From Clostridia bacterium (lineage in GTDB: Bacteria > Bacillota > Clostridia > Oscillospirales > Acutalibacteraceae), in NCBI GenBank assembly GCA_017465465.1, contig JAFTWE010000018.1, positions 154,645 to 218,644 of the forward strand: a DNA stretch of 64,000 bases, read 5' to 3'. Position numbers and translations under genes: made by a program. Positions 62,393 to 64,000 of the stretch are shown piece by piece. The notes under the pieces were generated by a model. That model ran no database searches. It was given only the letters and a program-made list of their open reading frames with translations, and had not been told where the DNA came from. How positions within the stretch are numbered: position 1 is the stretch's first letter; every line of letters starts with the position of its first letter.

Positions 62393-63828
62393 ATGAAGCT
62401 TATTGAAAAGTTAAAGACCACACCTCTCGGGTGGGAAACAAAACCATTTGAGAGAAAAAGCTACTACCTTTATTTTCAGGTCAGAATGCCATTTATTTTT
62501 TGCTTGCAAATTATCTCACAACTTACCTTATGTTTTTGGGCATTAACCCCGCAAAATCTGCCGCAGTTATGCTTGCGGTTAAAATCTGGGACGCTGTGAA
62601 TGACGCACTTTTCGGTGTTATTTTTGACTCGGTTAAATTCAAAAGCGGAAAGAAATATCTGCCGTGGATTAGAATTTCAACAGTTCTCATTCCCCTTGCA
62701 ACGCTTATTCTTTTCTGTATTCCTGCAAGTGCAGGTGAAACAGCAAAGCTTTTGTGGTTTGCAGTTGCTTACATAATCTGGGATACTGCATATACCCTTT
62801 GTGATGTGCCGATTTACGGAGCAATCACCGCAATGACAAGAAACATTGAAGAAAGAAGCTCGATGCTTTCTTTCAAGAGCATCTGGGCAGGCGTAGGAAT
62901 TGCTTTTATTACTGTTGCAGGCACAGTTCTCGTCAGTGAACACGTTGGCGCAAACTATACGGTTGTTGCCGCAGTTACTTGTGTTTTTGCTTTGGCTACA
63001 ATGCTCCCTGTTAACAAAACGCTCACAGAACGCTATGTTCCCGAAGAGGAAGAATCATTTACCCTCAGAAAGATGTTCAGCTATCTTTTCAAAAACAAAT
63101 ATCTTCTTATTTATTATTTCGGATATTTCTTCTATTCAGCCGCTAACATCAGCGGTGCGTTGAATCTTTTTGTATCGTACTATCTTTTCAACGACACATT
63201 ATTCTCCCTTGTTGTGGGTGCTTGCGGAACGGTACCGTCACTTATCTGCTCACTCCTTGTTCCCGGCATGCTCAAGAAAATTGACAAAATGAAGCTCTAC
63301 CGCATTTGCTGTGTGCTTATGGTAGTGCTCAGCCTTGTGATGTGGGTTGTTGGCTATGAAAGCCTTATTCTTCATATTGTGCTTTATGTTGTGCGTTCAA
63401 TCCCCCTTGCTATTATCGGCGTTATTATGTTTATCTTTACACCTGACTGCGCTGAATACGGAAAGTATAAATCAGGCATTGAGGCAAAAGGCATCACCTT
63501 TGCAATTCAGACATTTATGGTTAAGCTCACCGCCGCTGTTTCGGGCGCAATGGGAATGTTCCTTTTAGGTCTTAAGTCAACAGGCTGGATTACTGTTGAG
63601 GTTCAGAGCTTTGAAGAGCTGCAGACCTTAGGCATTGTTCAGAGCCAGCACGCACTTGATGTTTTATGGTTCAGCTATGTTATGGTGCCCGCTATAGGTT
63701 GCTTTATTGCTTATATTATATGGAAATTCTACAAGCTCAATGACAAGGATGTTCAGATTATGGCTGACTGCAACACAGGAAAAATCACCCGTGAAGAAGC
63801 TGAAAGTAAGCTTAGCAGAACATATTAA
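62393..63828 (+). pseudogene. GPH/MelB-type sugar transporter with a single-base frameshift
   Basis: The reading frame starting at 62393 gives MKLIEKLKTTPLGWETKPFE and stays open to YYLYFQ; the remainder continues in another frame from 62482 (QNAIYFLLANYLTTYLMFLG). Restoring one G at 62480 (CAGGTCAG to CAGGGTCAG) rejoins both into one GPH family protein of about 478 residues: YFQGQNAIYF is intact, and MLAVKIWDAVNDALFGVIFD, SLFKSIWAG-like and IRSIPLAIIGVIMFIFTPDCAEYGKYKSG-type motifs (shortened here) follow. GPH carriers import glycosides with cation. An isolated gene with a consensus promoter. The lesion sits in a G run, so a sequencing error is possible. Confidence 0.87.
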
Positions 63829-63860
63829 ACCAGACCAAAGCCAAAGGCACCCTCCAAACG

Positions 63861-64000
63861 TGAACAAGTCCAGTAAAAACGGACAATAGAAAAAAGAAGC
63901 CCCTTATGGTAGAATTTAAGAAAACTACCATAAGGGGAATTTTTATGCCAAGAAGTTATGGACACATACAAGAATATGAAAGAGAAATTGTGGAATTAAG
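63861..64000 (+). mobile_element. Left end of an insertion sequence (IS3-like)
   Basis: A candidate terminal repeat begins TGAACAAGTCCAGTAAAAAC at 63861. At 63900-63937, CCCCTTATGGTAG and CTACCATAAGGGG form a 13-pair perfect hairpin, followed by AATTTTT: a structure insertion sequences use to block impinging transcripts. The transposase start codon follows at 63945. The element continues beyond the window, so its type is inferred. Confidence 0.58.
63945..64000 (+). CDS. Transposase N-terminus (partial)
   Basis: Eighteen residues are visible: MPRSYGHIQEYEREIVEL. This start recurs in the helix-turn-helix first frame of IS3-type transposases in Clostridia, from my recollection of the family. 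The remainder is outside the window, so catalytic residues cannot be checked. Confidence 0.6.
   Translation, partial: MPRSYGHIQEYEREIVEL

Noticed and set aside
62393..62599. Separate 68-codon gene ahead of the transporter
   Set aside because: Its first 29 residues are the normal N-terminus of the GPH carrier; the rest is out-of-frame read-through after the missing base.
1..64000. CRISPR array, prophage or rRNA operon
   Set aside because: No regularly spaced repeats, no phage structural or integrase genes and no rRNA sequence were found.

Overview
The window reads as chromosomal DNA of a spore-forming, low-to-moderate GC Clostridia, most likely a gut-associated Oscillospirales/Ruminococcaceae-type Firmicute. 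Evidence: sporulation genes (spoIID, spoIIID, a cwlD-like amidase), AddAB instead of RecBCD, CdaA/CdaR, an alanyl-tRNA synthetase T-box leader, strong GGAGG ribosome binding sites, many consensus SigA promoters, and many intracellular or anchored enzymes for plant and mucin sugars. Genus cannot be fixed from sequence reading alone.

Layout. 1-3.9 kb (minus): uronate/glycoside operon with uxuA (cut by the left edge), a Gfo/Idh/MocA oxidoreductase and a fused TIM-barrel isomerase-oxidoreductase. 4.0-9.2 kb (minus): rRNA/tRNA methylases rsmI and trmN6, a two-cluster ferredoxin, spoIID, a permuted NlpC/P60-like hydrolase and an AT-rich GT10 fucosyltransferase. 9.2-12.7 kb: DMT transporter and, divergently, a GH95 alpha-fucosidase-like enzyme, then tRNA-Leu(CAA). 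12.9-14.7 kb: polytopic membrane protein and a cell-wall amidase. 14.8-18.2 kb (plus): metallophosphoesterase, orphan EIIC-like membrane protein, GH43-like enzyme. 18.2-23.2 kb (minus): BlaR1-like peptidase and BlaI repressor with two operators, ilvD, cca. 23.6-24.5 kb: a candidate riboswitch-like leader with antiterminator and terminator, plus dispersed repeats. 24.5-32.5 kb (minus): secreted cohesin/Big2-like protein and addBA.

32.6-36.0 kb (plus): a compact operon of free-standing adenylation, condensation and carrier proteins behind a consensus promoter and a 23-bp palindrome. This discrete-domain NRPS-like cassette is, with the 24 kb leader, the best candidate for an undescribed system. 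36.0-40.3 kb (minus): isochorismatase-like hydrolase, membrane protein, GH130 phosphorylase and secreted GH36 alpha-galactosidase, a mannan/galactomannan pair. 40.4-56.9 kb (minus): a long housekeeping run: cdaR, cdaA, ispF, RNase M5-like, holA, comEC, a phosphoribosyltransferase, HIT protein, alaS, a membrane-anchored metallo-beta-lactamase protein, YgiQ, FtsK/SpoIIIE and a TepA/ClpP-like protease. 57-64 kb: lipoprotein, anchored protein, mtaB, asnB, spoIIID, a GPH sugar transporter broken by a one-base deletion, and the start of an insertion sequence at the right edge.

The accessory theme is carbohydrate use (UxuA, Gfo/Idh, GH95, GH43, GH36, GH130, GPH transporter) mixed with envelope functions (GT10, amidase, c-di-AMP synthesis) among conserved core genes. 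No CRISPR array, prophage or rRNA operon was seen.
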